Assembly: GCF_001559865.1 (NCBI RefSeq)
Contig: NZ_LOHE01000039.1
Location: forward strand, 1-64,000
Length of the DNA: 64,000 nt
Direction of reading: 5' to 3'
Origin: Abyssisolibacter fermentans
GTDB lineage: Bacteria; Bacillota; Clostridia; Tissierellales; MCWD3
Made by a program: the position numbers and the translations under genes. Below, piece by piece: positions 9,187-18,113 of the stretch (position 1 is its first letter; each line of letters begins with the position of its first letter). The notes beneath the pieces were generated by a model. It searched no databases and was not told where the DNA came from. It was given only the letters and a program-made list of their open reading frames with translations.

Positions 9187-9990
9187 TTACATTTTTGAAT
9201 TTTTATACAACTCATAAAAATGATGTGTCGGTCCTACTCCTTTGCCTATTGTAAATGAATGTTTTATAGCCATAGTTACATACTCTTTTGATGCCTTAAC
9301 TGCTTCATATAGCGATTTACCCTTTGCTAAGTTTGCTGCAATTGCTGATGATAATGTACAGCCTGTACCATGTGTATTCGGTGTATTAATAATTTCTTGT
9401 TTAAATATATGAAATTCACTTCCATCATAAAGTACATCCCAAGCTTTATCTTCTAAGTGACCTCCCTTTACTAAAACAGCTGATACGCCCATTTTGTTTA
9501 AATCTTCACATGCTTTTTTCATTTTATCAATTGTTTTAATGTCATATCCTAATATTTCTTCTACTTCAGGTAAGTTTGGTGTTATCAATGTGGCTAATGG
9601 AAAAAGATTGTTAACTAATGTATCTTTTGCATCTTTTGATAATAGATTGTAACCACTTTTTGAAACCATAACAGGATCTAATACTATATGAGGCAATTTA
9701 TCTTTATATTTGTTAAGTGACTTTGCTATTGTTAATATTGATTCAATTTGAGATACCATGCCTATTTTTACTGCATCTACTTTTATATCATCAAATATTG
9801 CTTCTATTTGCCTTGCTATTGTTTCAGGCTCTAAATCCTGAACATAAAGTACTCCTTGAGTATTTTGAGCTGTAACTGCTGTTATTACACTCATTGCGTA
9901 AACGCCATTAGCACTAAATGCTTTTATATCCGCTTGAATTCCAGCTCCACCACAGCTATCAGAACCAGCTATTGTTAATGCTTTCTTCAT
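9187..9990 (-). CDS. thiD: hydroxymethylpyrimidine/phosphomethylpyrimidine kinase ThiD
   Basis: A cytoplasmic 267-aa kinase of the ribokinase fold that phosphorylates HMP twice to HMP-PP for thiamine synthesis. The N-terminal AGSDSCGGAGIQADIKAF is the family substrate-binding signature. DPVMVSKSG near residue 107 and VLVKGGH near 173 are conserved strands. The C-terminal TPNTHGTGCTLSSAIAA (about 203-219) is the anion-hole/catalytic Asp region, with the usual D replaced by N in NTHGTGC at the first position while GTGC is intact. The ribosome-binding site AAAGGAGG precedes ATG. It is the second gene of the thiW-thiD operon, 51 bp behind thiW, under a TPP riboswitch. Confidence 0.95.
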   Translation of the reverse strand: MKKALTIAGSDSCGGAGIQADIKAFSANGVYAMSVITAVTAQNTQGVLYVQDLEPETIARQIEAIFDDIKVDAVKIGMVSQIESILTIAKSLNKYKDKLPHIVLDPVMVSKSGYNLLSKDAKDTLVNNLFPLATLITPNLPEVEEILGYDIKTIDKMKKACEDLNKMGVSAVLVKGGHLEDKAWDVLYDGSEFHIFKQEIINTPNTHGTGCTLSSAIAANLAKGKSLYEAVKASKEYVTMAIKHSFTIGKGVGPTHHFYELYKNSKM

Positions 9991-10041
9991 TTTGAGTCCT
10001 CCTTTAATCTAGATTATTCTCATAACTTTGATTTTCTATGA

Positions 10042-10542
10042 TTAATCTGGTTTTATAATATTATTATAAACTACTGCTTTTATCATTGGAATACTTAATA
10101 ATCCTACTGCAATTATTGTACCCGCTAATGAACTTGATAAAAATGGAACTACAAAATAGAATAACGAAAGCTTCTTACCTAAAAATAACATTGCTACTGG
10201 ATAAGCAATTATACCTCCTAATATTCCTGTACCAAATAATTCGCCGATACCACCTAATAAAATATTTTTCGTTTTTTTGTACAATATTCCTGCTAATAAA
10301 GCTCCTATCATGCTTCCTGGAAAAGCTAAAATTGTACCTATGCCCAGCATATTCCTAAGTAATGATATTACAAAAGCTACTAACACTGCATAAAAAGGTC
10401 CTAATGTTACTGCTGAGACAATATTAATGAAGTGCTGCATAGGATAAAGTTTTGATACTCCTAAAGGTATGTAGATAATTGTTCCTAAAATAGTACCAAT
10501 TGCTATAAGTAATGCTCCAAATGTTAATTTTTTTGTATTCAT
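10042..10542 (-). CDS. thiW: energy-coupling-factor S component ThiW (thiazole precursor uptake)
   Basis: A small membrane protein of 166 aa with about five or six hydrophobic helices. It matches ThiW: MQHFINIVSAVTLGPFYAVL, then LLRNMLGIGTILAFPGSMIG, then ELFGTGILGGIIAYPVA. ThiW is the substrate-specific subunit of an ECF transporter thought to import hydroxyethylthiazole and works with the shared EcfA/A'/T module, which is not in this window. It has AAAGGAGG before ATG. Co-transcription with thiD and control by the TPP riboswitch fit thiamine salvage. Confidence 0.93.
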   Translation of the reverse strand: MNTKKLTFGALLIAIGTILGTIIYIPLGVSKLYPMQHFINIVSAVTLGPFYAVLVAFVISLLRNMLGIGTILAFPGSMIGALLAGILYKKTKNILLGGIGELFGTGILGGIIAYPVAMLFLGKKLSLFYFVVPFLSSSLAGTIIAVGLLSIPMIKAVVYNNIIKPD

Positions 10543-10565
10543 TTTTCTCCTCCTTTATTTTAACA

Positions 10566-10592
10566 ACAAAAAAACAGTCCGTAAGGACTGCT
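10566..10592 (-). terminator. riboswitch-controlled intrinsic terminator
   Basis: The stem CAGTCC (10575-10580) with GGACTG (10585-10590) has a 4-nt loop and is followed by seven T residues in the minus direction. It lies between the TPP aptamer and thiW, the place for ligand-dependent transcription termination. Confidence 0.88.
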
Positions 10593-10611
10593 ATATACAA
10601 AATAAAGCTTA

Positions 10612-10700
10612 TATATTCCCTACGCTGGCATTATCCAGATCAGGTTAATGGGTCAAAGAATATAGTTCTTCCTCTCAGCCAGCACATACCAGCTCCCCTA
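10612..10700 (-). ncRNA. TPP riboswitch (THI element)
   Basis: In the minus direction the thi-box features appear in order: GGGGAGC, GCTGAGA, GACCC, ACCTGATCTGGATAATGCCA and GCGTAGGGA. These form the P1-P5 junction that binds thiamine pyrophosphate. A terminator follows directly and then thiW-thiD, so excess TPP should stop transcription of the salvage operon. Confidence 0.96.
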
Positions 10701-10721
10701 TACTTATTAAATTCTATATCA

Positions 10722-10750
10722 AGATTAACATACTTTTATATCTTTTTCAA
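10722..10750 (-). promoter_or_regulatory. thiW: probable promoter of the thiW-thiD operon
   Basis: Minus strand: TTGAAA (10745-10750), a 17-bp spacer, then TAATCT (10722-10727). It sits just upstream of the riboswitch. The -10 box is imperfect. Confidence 0.5.
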
Positions 10751-10807
10751 CCACATATTTATATTAGGTATACTAAATCACATAAACAAAACCAAAAGTA
10801 TCACACT

Positions 10808-10938
10808 CTGTGGTTAATAATCCATTTAGCTATATCTTTGTAAATTACTTTGGCTTTTGCTATATATAACCCTAAACTAATTAATTCCTTTTGTGATAAA
10901 AACACAACGAAATCTATCACTTCTTTTTGGCTAATACT
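10808..10938 (-). pseudogene. in-frame coding-like remnant behind the hydrolase gene
   Basis: Directly after the TAG of the hydrolase gene the same reading frame stays open for about 43 more codons, ending in a TGA near 10808. The translated text is lysine-rich and helical (FVVFLSQKELISLGLYIAKA). It has no start codon of its own and resembles the tail of another, lost gene. I do not recognise the family. Confidence 0.3.
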
Positions 10939-11994
10939 CTATTTTGTTTCTTCATATATCTTCATCATAATTCCAGCAAATTTTTCTTCTTCAGCTAAAT
11001 GTGGTTCATGTGCTGAATTTTCAAACCAGTAAAAATTCTTTTTTGGTGCTTTTATAATATTATAGTATTCTTCAACTAATGCAGATGGCGTGTTATAATC
11101 ATATCTTCCTGCACAAAAATAAACAGGTACATCAAATTCTTTATACTTTTCTCTGAAATCAGCTTTTTCACGATTAACAAATAATGTTTCTATTGAAAAT
11201 AGATTTCCTCTAATAAATCTAACGCCATCAAACCATGAATATTCAGGTGAAAGTAATACTCCTTTTATTATTTCATGAACAGTTTTTACTTCTAATTCAT
11301 ATCCACCATATTTTTTTAACCACTCTCGCTGAACAAATGTATCCTTTTTACTATTTTTATATGGCGGTTTACCTATCTCTTTTAATTCTTTTAGAGCTTT
11401 TTGATTATTTTCTTTAGTAGCTTTTTCTAATACATAATCATATGATAATTTTTCTCCTTCAATATCATCTACAACTTGCCCTATACCTATATATGCAATA
11501 ATTTTTTCAGGTGCATTTTGGATTGTTTCTATTCCTAATACTGTACCCCAAGAATGTCCAACTATATAAATTTTCTCTTTGTTAAATCTGTCACATAAAT
11601 AATCTATTAATTCTATTGTATCTTGTTCTAGTTGTTCTTGATTCATAGAATTCTCATCTATATTTGCCCTATATGATTTTCCCGAACCCCTTTGATCCCA
11701 ATTAACTACTACAAAATTCTGTTCCAGCTGACTTTGAAATCTTCTGGCATAGCTTATAAATGGGTATCCGGGTCCTCCATGAAGAAATAGAATTATTGGA
11801 TTATCTTCATTTACTCCCCTCATCATTATACATTGGTCAACACCACCAATTTTGACTTTAGTTAACTCTGCAATACTGTTATTTACTACTTTAAAATTAT
11901 CATCTCTTATCTTAAATGTAAAAGTAGGAAAAAAAACTAAAATTAAAAATAGTATAACAAAAATTATAATTTTCTTCTTGTGTTTTAATATCAT
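10939..11994 (-). CDS. membrane-anchored alpha/beta hydrolase, proline iminopeptidase-like (S33)
   Basis: A 351-aa hydrolase. Residues about 5-26 form one hydrophobic segment with lysines before it, so it is probably a signal anchor with the enzyme outside. The oxyanion region LFLHGGPGYP, the WDQRGSGKSY strand, and the nucleophile elbow GHSWGT are those of prolyl aminopeptidases. A catalytic Asp (GRYDYNTPS) and His (SAHEPH) follow near residues 305-335. It is a paralogue of the cytoplasmic hydrolase at 24314, sharing KIYIVGHSWGTVLGIE-like blocks. It has ATG after AAAGG. The substrate may be a peptide or an amide antibiotic; this cannot be told. An open frame continues in phase past the stop (see 10808). 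Confidence 0.85.
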   Translation of the reverse strand: MILKHKKKIIIFVILFLILVFFPTFTFKIRDDNFKVVNNSIAELTKVKIGGVDQCIMMRGVNEDNPIILFLHGGPGYPFISYARRFQSQLEQNFVVVNWDQRGSGKSYRANIDENSMNQEQLEQDTIELIDYLCDRFNKEKIYIVGHSWGTVLGIETIQNAPEKIIAYIGIGQVVDDIEGEKLSYDYVLEKATKENNQKALKELKEIGKPPYKNSKKDTFVQREWLKKYGGYELEVKTVHEIIKGVLLSPEYSWFDGVRFIRGNLFSIETLFVNREKADFREKYKEFDVPVYFCAGRYDYNTPSALVEEYYNIIKAPKKNFYWFENSAHEPHLAEEEKFAGIMMKIYEETK

Positions 11995-12059
11995 AACATA
12001 ATTACCTTTCTATTTTCTAACCATAAAAAATAACTTTTAGCTGTACGTGCCTATATTAG

Positions 12060-13109
12060 TCAATCATCATAAGTATATTTTATTATACCTAAACTTCTAA
12101 ATGTTAAATCGCATACTCTATTTTTCTTAGTCCACTTTTCTTCTAGCATCAATCCACTATAACTACCCCAAACTGTAAAACGTTTATGTTTTAACTGAGT
12201 AATAAATAATCCATCTGTTTTATTAATATAATCAACTAATTCATCAACATAGTCTTTTAAGATATTATTTATACTCAAAACACCTAGCTTCCCAAAGAGT
12301 TCAAAGGTTGTAAAAAATTCATACCATTCATTATCAGTAAAATTTTTAAATTTCTTTTTAAAATCAAATTTTAAGATTTTTGCTGGAGCTATTCTCTGAC
12401 CTTTGTAGTTAATATATATATCTGGAATGGGACTAAAAGCAATTAACTTTTGAATAGCCTTATTAATAATTGCAATATTATTATCTGTCCTCCATGAATA
12501 AGTATAAGCTAGTAATCTCAATTGGTATATATCTGGTAATGCTTTGTTTTTGACATAATAATTTATGTTAGATTTAATGTAAAATATATCGTTAATGTCA
12601 TCTAGGTCTGCAAGTTTTTTCATATTAAAAATTGCTCTATTAATTTCTCTAGTTATAAATTCTTTATTTTCAATACCAAAATATGCAAATAGTAAAGCTC
12701 TTTCATAGTCATCACCATATAATCCATACTCTGGAGCATATATATCCCATGATGTCCATGATCTATTAAAGTTATCCCTTAATAATGACTTCAAGCCCTT
12801 ATTAATGAAATTATCACTAGCATCAAATCCCATTTCTGCTAGCATTCTTAATGCTGTTTCCATAGCTTTAGAACTTGCAATACGCTTATTTTCTGGTAAC
12901 CATCCGCCATGGAAACTTGTTCCAAAATATCCATCACTATTTTGCCAACTTAATGCGGTTTTAACTTTCTTATCCTTTATAATTTCCTCTTTATACTTTC
13001 TTACATTTACTGGTCTATATAGTATATCTCTATTTAATCTTAATAATATTGCACTACACGCATTGTCATTAAGATATTTAATTGAGTTACTATAATTCTT
13101 ATATAACAT
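12060..13109 (-). CDS. uncharacterised protein with terpene-cyclase/prenyltransferase-like alpha-alpha toroid repeats
   Basis: A 349-aa soluble protein that I cannot name. It is rich in helical repeats. LSWQNSDGYFG near residues 52-62 resembles the QW/Q-x-x-D-G-x-[FW] repeat found in squalene-hopene cyclases and related alpha/alpha toroid proteins. Similar lengths of helix follow with ALRMLAEMGF and SWTSWDIY. The catalytic DxDD of cyclases is not seen. The ribosome-binding site GGGGGT precedes ATG. It sits between the hydrolase and a GNAT gene and is not clearly in an operon. Function unknown. Confidence 0.6.
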   Translation of the reverse strand: MLYKNYSNSIKYLNDNACSAILLRLNRDILYRPVNVRKYKEEIIKDKKVKTALSWQNSDGYFGTSFHGGWLPENKRIASSKAMETALRMLAEMGFDASDNFINKGLKSLLRDNFNRSWTSWDIYAPEYGLYGDDYERALLFAYFGIENKEFITREINRAIFNMKKLADLDDINDIFYIKSNINYYVKNKALPDIYQLRLLAYTYSWRTDNNIAIINKAIQKLIAFSPIPDIYINYKGQRIAPAKILKFDFKKKFKNFTDNEWYEFFTTFELFGKLGVLSINNILKDYVDELVDYINKTDGLFITQLKHKRFTVWGSYSGLMLEEKWTKKNRVCDLTFRSLGIIKYTYDD

Positions 13110-13138
13110 AAAACCCCCAATATCCCAGACTTAATAAT

Positions 13139-13705
13139 TTACAATTCGTTCTTTTTATCTATCATATTTAATTCTTTTTTTGTCAAACCAAAATAAATGT
13201 TATCGTAGTATTCTCCGTTTGTATATATCATATTTCTAATTCTACCTTCTTCTTTAAAACCAAATTTCTTGTGGAATCTAATAGAATTATTATTAAATGA
13301 ATATACAAATATCGTAACTTTTTGATATCGTAGCTCTCTAAAATAAAATCTTAACACTATTTTTATTGCATCTAAAGCATAACCTTTTCCCCAGTATTCC
13401 TTTTTTAAAGCAATTCCATATGAAAATGTTCCGTTCCGACTATTACATAAGTAAGTATTTATATCTCCAACAGCATTTCCTTTGCTATCTTCAATAATCC
13501 ATTGATATTCATCATTTTCAGGTGTTCTATTCGCCATTTTTTCAATTCTTTCTTTCATTTTATCTTTAGACATTGGAAAACGAATAATATCACCCATGCG
13601 TTGAAGATCTGTATCCAGTTCTTCTTCAACATTAAAATAACCCTCTATGTCGTTAATCTCTATAGGTCTTAGCTTGACTTTTTCTCCTTTCCATATACTT
13701 CGCAA
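13139..13705 (-). CDS. GNAT family N-acetyltransferase (RimJ/RimL-like)
   Basis: A 188-aa acetyltransferase. KLRPIEINDIEGYFN is the RimJ-type N-terminal strand. The acetyl-CoA loop is KEYWGKGYALDAIKIVLR near residues 105-122, followed by VYSFNNNSIRFHKKFGFKEEG, the conserved Asn helix and beta strand. The longest frame starts at 13732, but AAAGGGGGA followed 5 bp later by TTG (13705) marks the likely start. It is adjacent to the methyltransferase at 13765, 59 bp upstream in the direction of transcription, and could be co-transcribed. The substrate is unknown. Confidence 0.83.
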   Translation of the reverse strand: MRSIWKGEKVKLRPIEINDIEGYFNVEEELDTDLQRMGDIIRFPMSKDKMKERIEKMANRTPENDEYQWIIEDSKGNAVGDINTYLCNSRNGTFSYGIALKKEYWGKGYALDAIKIVLRFYFRELRYQKVTIFVYSFNNNSIRFHKKFGFKEEGRIRNMIYTNGEYYDNIYFGLTKKELNMIDKKNEL

Positions 13706-13764
13706 ACTTATTCCCCCTTTGAAATTTAGCATTACTACTTTTTAATTTCACTTGTTAAATGGTT

Positions 13765-14664
13765 TTATTTATGTGCAGGTTTGCGTCCCGTTATTATTAT
13801 CATTGGTGATATTTTGAAATCCCATTTGTATTTACCATTGTCTACCATGCATAATCGATTTTCAAACCTACTATTAACTAAATCTAACAATTCTACCTTT
13901 TCATCGTATGCTAACACGTCAGGCTTTATATTGAAACATCTATTTATATATTCTATAATAGAGTATCTTTCTGACTCAATTATCTGCTTCTTTAATTTAT
14001 TTGAATTACGATAATCATCAACACATGTTACGTATGAAATTACATCTATTTGGATTTCTCTAAACCCGATTTCTTCAAATGTTCTCATAATGTTCTGAGG
14101 ATTATCAAAATAAAATCCTACATTCATTTCTTCATTGTATTTTTCTGTAATATTATTAATCTTTGTAAGTAAATCAATTTCTCTATGAGACTGGTCATTA
14201 CTCTTATTTTCCAGCGATAACTCAGGTCTAACATTCATAATTGATACATAGCCGTTAGGTTTACATACTCTAAATTGTTCTTGTAAAAATTCTCGGTTAT
14301 TTACATGTTCAATTACCGTATGTGAAGTACAAATATCAAAGCTATTATCTGCATATGGTAATGATAAAGCATCACAAATATCATATTTAACATTACTTAA
14401 GTTCGTTAATTTAGCTTGCTCTATGCAATAGTTAACAAAGTTCCTATCCATATCTAATCCAGTAATAATTGCATTCTTAAATTTCTTTGAAAGTTTTCTG
14501 GTCAATGTACCCGCACCACAGCCAACTTCCAATACATTCATGCCATCATTTAAATGAATACACTCTACAATTTCATTTATGTTTTTACCTGTAAAGCGCA
14601 ATTCTCTGCTAGAATCTAAGGTTTTAATACTTTGTACTCTTTCAGACCAATTTGTAATTTTCAT
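13765..14664 (-). CDS. class I SAM-dependent methyltransferase
   Basis: A 299-aa methyltransferase. The SAM-binding motif I is VLEVGCGAGTLTRKL near residues 44-58, motif II GLDMDRNF, and motif IV/post I ICTSHTVIEHV, all typical of Methyltransf_11/25 enzymes. It has GAAAGGAGA before ATG. The C-terminal 120 residues are unlike small UbiE-type enzymes and probably form a substrate-binding cap. It lies between a GNAT gene and a sugar-isomerase-like gene in the same direction. The acceptor is unknown. Confidence 0.85.
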   Translation of the reverse strand: MKITNWSERVQSIKTLDSSRELRFTGKNINEIVECIHLNDGMNVLEVGCGAGTLTRKLSKKFKNAIITGLDMDRNFVNYCIEQAKLTNLSNVKYDICDALSLPYADNSFDICTSHTVIEHVNNREFLQEQFRVCKPNGYVSIMNVRPELSLENKSNDQSHREIDLLTKINNITEKYNEEMNVGFYFDNPQNIMRTFEEIGFREIQIDVISYVTCVDDYRNSNKLKKQIIESERYSIIEYINRCFNIKPDVLAYDEKVELLDLVNSRFENRLCMVDNGKYKWDFKISPMIIITGRKPAHK

Positions 14665-14743
14665 TATTTTCTCCTTTCATAACAAGCATTATTTAACAAC
14701 ATATAGAAAAACTTTTTCATATAGTTACTCCTCTAAGAATAGC

Positions 14744-15538
14744 TTAATATTTAAGATATCCTTTCAACTCACTTGCTTTATTATAAGCTGATTGCAAAAA
14801 AATTTGTGGTGAATAAATTACTCCTTTTTCAGGAAAAACCTCAAAAGACAAATTTCCTTTGTAATTTATTTCTTTTAATTTCATCATCATATTATTCCAA
14901 TCTATTTCCCCTTTTTGAGGCAGCCAATGCCTGTCCTCTTGACCATCATTGTCCGATAAATGTATTGCCATTATTCTTTCTCTGTATTTATCTAATAAAT
15001 ATGTAGTGTTTTTGCTGAATAAGTTTGCATGAGATGAATCATAGCATATCCCTAACCAAGGCGAACTAAAATTGTCCAATATTTTTTCCAAAAACTCATC
15101 TTGTCTAGTATTTTCTAATGCTATTTTTATTTTGTATTTTTCTGCTTCTAAAAGAATTTTCTCAAAAGAATATAATCCGTAGTCATTAATAATTTTATCA
15201 TCATAACCTTCTGTAACATGCATAACTATCATAGGAATTTCATGTTTATAACAGTCATGAATCCACCTTAAGCTCATATCAATAATTTTTTCACGATCCA
15301 TTTCATCACTGCTCCAAAGCAAATTACTGTCTTCATATGGTGCATGTATATTTTCAATATCTATATCCATTTTTTTAACTTTATTAAATTGCTCTAATCC
15401 TTCTCCTGAAAATAAATCTGGTTCCCACCATAACATTATAGAATCAAACCCTGTATCCTTTATCATCTTAATACGTTGCGTAAACGGTAAAATATATCCA
15501 AACCAATGAAATATGCCTAACTTCATATTTTCATACAT
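14744..15538 (-). CDS. sugar phosphate isomerase/epimerase-like TIM barrel protein
   Basis: A 264-aa protein of the xylose-isomerase-like / AP-endonuclease-2 TIM-barrel family. Metal-binding residues appear in order: ENIHAPYED near 65, IALENTRQDEF near 140, CYDSSHANLF near 169, AIHLSDNDG near 193 and LSFEVFPEKG near 230. These are the Glu, Asp, His and Glu ligands of the family. It has TAGGAGG before ATG. Upstream lies a truncated copy of the window's promoter repeat (15643-15671), 105 bp from the start, which probably drives it. The sugar substrate is not known. Confidence 0.85.
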   Translation of the reverse strand: MYENMKLGIFHWFGYILPFTQRIKMIKDTGFDSIMLWWEPDLFSGEGLEQFNKVKKMDIDIENIHAPYEDSNLLWSSDEMDREKIIDMSLRWIHDCYKHEIPMIVMHVTEGYDDKIINDYGLYSFEKILLEAEKYKIKIALENTRQDEFLEKILDNFSSPWLGICYDSSHANLFSKNTTYLLDKYRERIMAIHLSDNDGQEDRHWLPQKGEIDWNNMMMKLKEINYKGNLSFEVFPEKGVIYSPQIFLQSAYNKASELKGYLKY

Positions 15539-15619
15539 TATGTCCTCCTAATTATGTCAAAGCCTTTTTCTGCTTAATAATTACACTAAAAAATATTAAT
15601 AAGTCATTGTAATGATAAT

Positions 15620-15690
15620 TCTGTTCGCTAACCTATTACAATATTATACACTTATTTTCCATTATAGTAAATAGTTTGTGATTTATGAGC
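15620..15690 (-). repeat. promoter repeat copy 1 (promoter block only)
   Basis: A short copy of the dispersed repeat family. It keeps the block with TTTACT-N17-TATAAT and flanking identity to the copies at 37.9, 52.6 and 60.8 kb, but lacks the palindrome and terminator parts. Confidence 0.7.
15643..15671 (-). promoter_or_regulatory. repeat-borne sigma-A promoter for the TIM-barrel gene
   Basis: Minus strand: TTTACT (15666-15671), exactly 17 bp, TATAAT (15643-15648). The same pair at the same spacing recurs in five other repeat copies. Confidence 0.75.
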
Positions 15691-15814
15691 TGATTTGTAT
15701 ATTAATTTCAAATACACTATTGACTTTTCAATTTTACACAGATTGTCCAAACTTAATAATTATTAATAAAGCTATATTGCCCGGGTTATAATTTGTACAG
15801 ATGTATTATTTAAT

Positions 15815-16675
15815 TTATATATATTGCTTCATACCAGCATCAAATGCTTCTTTGTCACCAACTTCTATTCCAAATAATGCTTCTTGCAATGCAAATGTAC
15901 TCGCATAAAATCTAGCACGATATAATAATTCTTCTACATTTGGATAAATAGGTTTGAAAGATTTTACAAAATCTTCTCCATATCCAAATGGTCCGATTAA
16001 TGATGCTATATCAATTGCTGGATCTCCTATTGAAACATCATTAAAATCAATAATGCCGCTTATTGTTTGGCTATTTGAGTCAAATATTATGTTTGAAGGT
16101 CCAAAATCTCCATGTATTAAGGTCTTATTAAAATTATAATTTTTTTCAAAAAAATCATTAAAATTTTCACTAATAGAATCTTGAGACTCTTTTTTCATAA
16201 ATGGAAATAATTTTTTCTTTATCTTTTTAAATAAACTTACCCATTCATTATAACCATCAATAACATCAAGCTCATATTCGCAAATTTTTTCTAATGGTAT
16301 ACTATGTAATTCTTTCAAAAACAACGCTAATTGCTTAGCAATAAAATCTTTTCTTTGAGTATTATAAAAAATGTCTTTTTTAAAAGAAATACCTCTAATC
16401 ATTTTATATCCACTATATACACAACCAACTTCATATGAATCAAGATTATTATATATTGGATTAGGGATATTCAAAGAAATATAACTCTTTAATATATTTA
16501 AAATTCTAACTTCTTTTTTTAACTTTTCTATTCCCTGTGGATATTTTGGAAACTTAAAAATAAAATCATCGTTGATAATAACAACATCATTGTTTTGTCC
16601 TTCTTTATTAAAGCAAAATTTATCTATGATTAAATGTGGATTTTCTTCTTTTATAATTTCAATATATTTATTCAT
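15815..16675 (-). CDS. aminoglycoside phosphotransferase family protein, APH(2'')-like
   Basis: A 286-aa kinase. DDFIFKFPKYP near residue 37 holds the ATP-binding Lys. HGDFGPSNIIFD near 184 carries the catalytic Asp and Asn (HGDxxxxN). IIDFNDVSIGDPAIDIA near 203 is the metal-binding DF and structural GDP motif. These and the length fit APH(2'')-type and related small-molecule kinases. The open frame starts at a TTG at 16696, but GGGGAGGAG precedes an ATG at 16675, which is preferred. It is one of three APH-fold genes in the window. Whether it confers aminoglycoside resistance cannot be told from the sequence. Confidence 0.83.
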   Translation of the reverse strand: MNKYIEIIKEENPHLIIDKFCFNKEGQNNDVVIINDDFIFKFPKYPQGIEKLKKEVRILNILKSYISLNIPNPIYNNLDSYEVGCVYSGYKMIRGISFKKDIFYNTQRKDFIAKQLALFLKELHSIPLEKICEYELDVIDGYNEWVSLFKKIKKKLFPFMKKESQDSISENFNDFFEKNYNFNKTLIHGDFGPSNIIFDSNSQTISGIIDFNDVSIGDPAIDIASLIGPFGYGEDFVKSFKPIYPNVEELLYRARFYASTFALQEALFGIEVGDKEAFDAGMKQYI

Positions 16676-16786
16676 TTTACTCCTCCCCAAAAGCAAATGA
16701 AAGCAACAATTGCACTACTGCTATTATCCATACTTGTAGTAATCCTGCAATGCTACTTATTCATCAATTACATCTAATTATTTAAT

Positions 16787-17833
16787 TTAAAATTCATCTG
16801 ATACTCCTGTTTCATTTATTTTAAATTTTTTATTATCACAATCTATTTCTGCCTCTACTCCATAAGGTAATATAAACATTGGTGATGTATGCCCAAAATT
16901 CATATTGTACAAAATTGGTAAATCACTTCTTTTAGCTTCATCTCTTATCACTCTCATGTATTGTTCTTTATATTCTTTATAATATTTTTCATCTTGAGGT
17001 TTACTTATAATCAACCCCCTTATTTTATTAAAAATACCTAAAGCATTGAATGCTCTAAGACACCCTCTTATATAGTCTGGTGTAGGTTTTTCCTCGCTAG
17101 TTTCTAAAAACAAAATTTTATTTTCCCACTCATTTAACTTAGGCCATAACTCTGTTCCTCTCAACCAATCCAGAACTTCTATACAGCCTCCTATCAATTT
17201 ACCTTTTGTTTTACCTTTTCCTTGCAAGAGCTCATAACCTTTTTCCTCTATATTTAATTTCCTTTTTATTTTGCTATTATCTTTATTGTCCCATTTCAAC
17301 CTCTCAGAAGTCCAATATTTACTAGATTCTATTTCTCCTATTTTTTCAGCATTAAATAATACTTTTTCTATCCATTTAATTGTATAATCATGCATTTGTA
17401 CGTTCTCTGCAAATTCTGCAAGAACGCTTGGACCATAGAAACTTGTCAAACCAGCTTTATAACACATCAGATGATTTACAGTCGTATCAGAATATCCCAT
17501 AAATATTTTGGGATTATTTTTTATAATATCAAAATCTATGTAAGGTAATAATCTTAACGTATCATCTCCACCAATATTAGAAAATATGGCTTTTATTTCT
17601 TTGTCTTTAAAAGCATTCATCATATCTTCAGCTCTAGCCTCTGGATGTTTGTCTAAATATTCACTACCTTTCAAGCTATTTGGCATTTCTATAACTTTAA
17701 GTCCGAATATTTCTTCTATCCTTCTTTTTCCTATTTCATATCTATACCTAAACTCTTTATCTGCTGCACCTCCCCATGATAAACTCACTGTTGCTACTTT
17801 ATCCCCTCTTTTTAATTTTGTTGGTTTTATCAT
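16787..17833 (-). CDS. S66 family peptidase (LD-carboxypeptidase / MccF-like)
   Basis: A 348-aa serine peptidase. It starts with the S66 pattern LKRGDKVATVSLSWGG. The nucleophile elbow is IFMGYSDTTVNH near residues 110-121 (GxSD). IKAIFSNIGGDDTLRLLPYI is the conserved GGxDxxRLL strand just before. A Glu in LFLETSEE near 245 and a late His in MNFGHTSPMF complete the Ser-Glu-His triad. The FGHT end and length resemble MccF, which cleaves microcin C-type peptide-nucleotides to give immunity, rather than LdcA. It has AAGGAGG before ATG. It is a single-gene unit in the accessory region. Confidence 0.87.
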   Translation of the reverse strand: MIKPTKLKRGDKVATVSLSWGGAADKEFRYRYEIGKRRIEEIFGLKVIEMPNSLKGSEYLDKHPEARAEDMMNAFKDKEIKAIFSNIGGDDTLRLLPYIDFDIIKNNPKIFMGYSDTTVNHLMCYKAGLTSFYGPSVLAEFAENVQMHDYTIKWIEKVLFNAEKIGEIESSKYWTSERLKWDNKDNSKIKRKLNIEEKGYELLQGKGKTKGKLIGGCIEVLDWLRGTELWPKLNEWENKILFLETSEEKPTPDYIRGCLRAFNALGIFNKIRGLIISKPQDEKYYKEYKEQYMRVIRDEAKRSDLPILYNMNFGHTSPMFILPYGVEAEIDCDNKKFKINETGVSDEF

Positions 17834-18113
17834 AATAAAAAAACCTCCTTATTCTGCTTTTATAAAGTGATTTTTATAACATCCTTTATTACGTTATAAA
17901 GTTATACCGCTAATAATTACTTCTTACCAATGCTTCTATGTTCATTATTTTGTATGCTTCTAATACACAAATTATAATTCAACTATACTTAAAATACAAA
18001 ATATAACCATTGGTAATACTGTATCAGTTCCTAATAAAAAACCTTTTTTACCTGATATACATAAAATAATAAATTATTTTCAAAGCTAGCAACTATCTCA
18101 ATTATATAATTTG

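Noticed and set aside
9157-9260. Plus-strand short frame with AAGGA upstream near the thiD end
   Set aside because: It overlaps thiD antisense, most of its length is in the thiD coding sequence and it shows no protein-like pattern.
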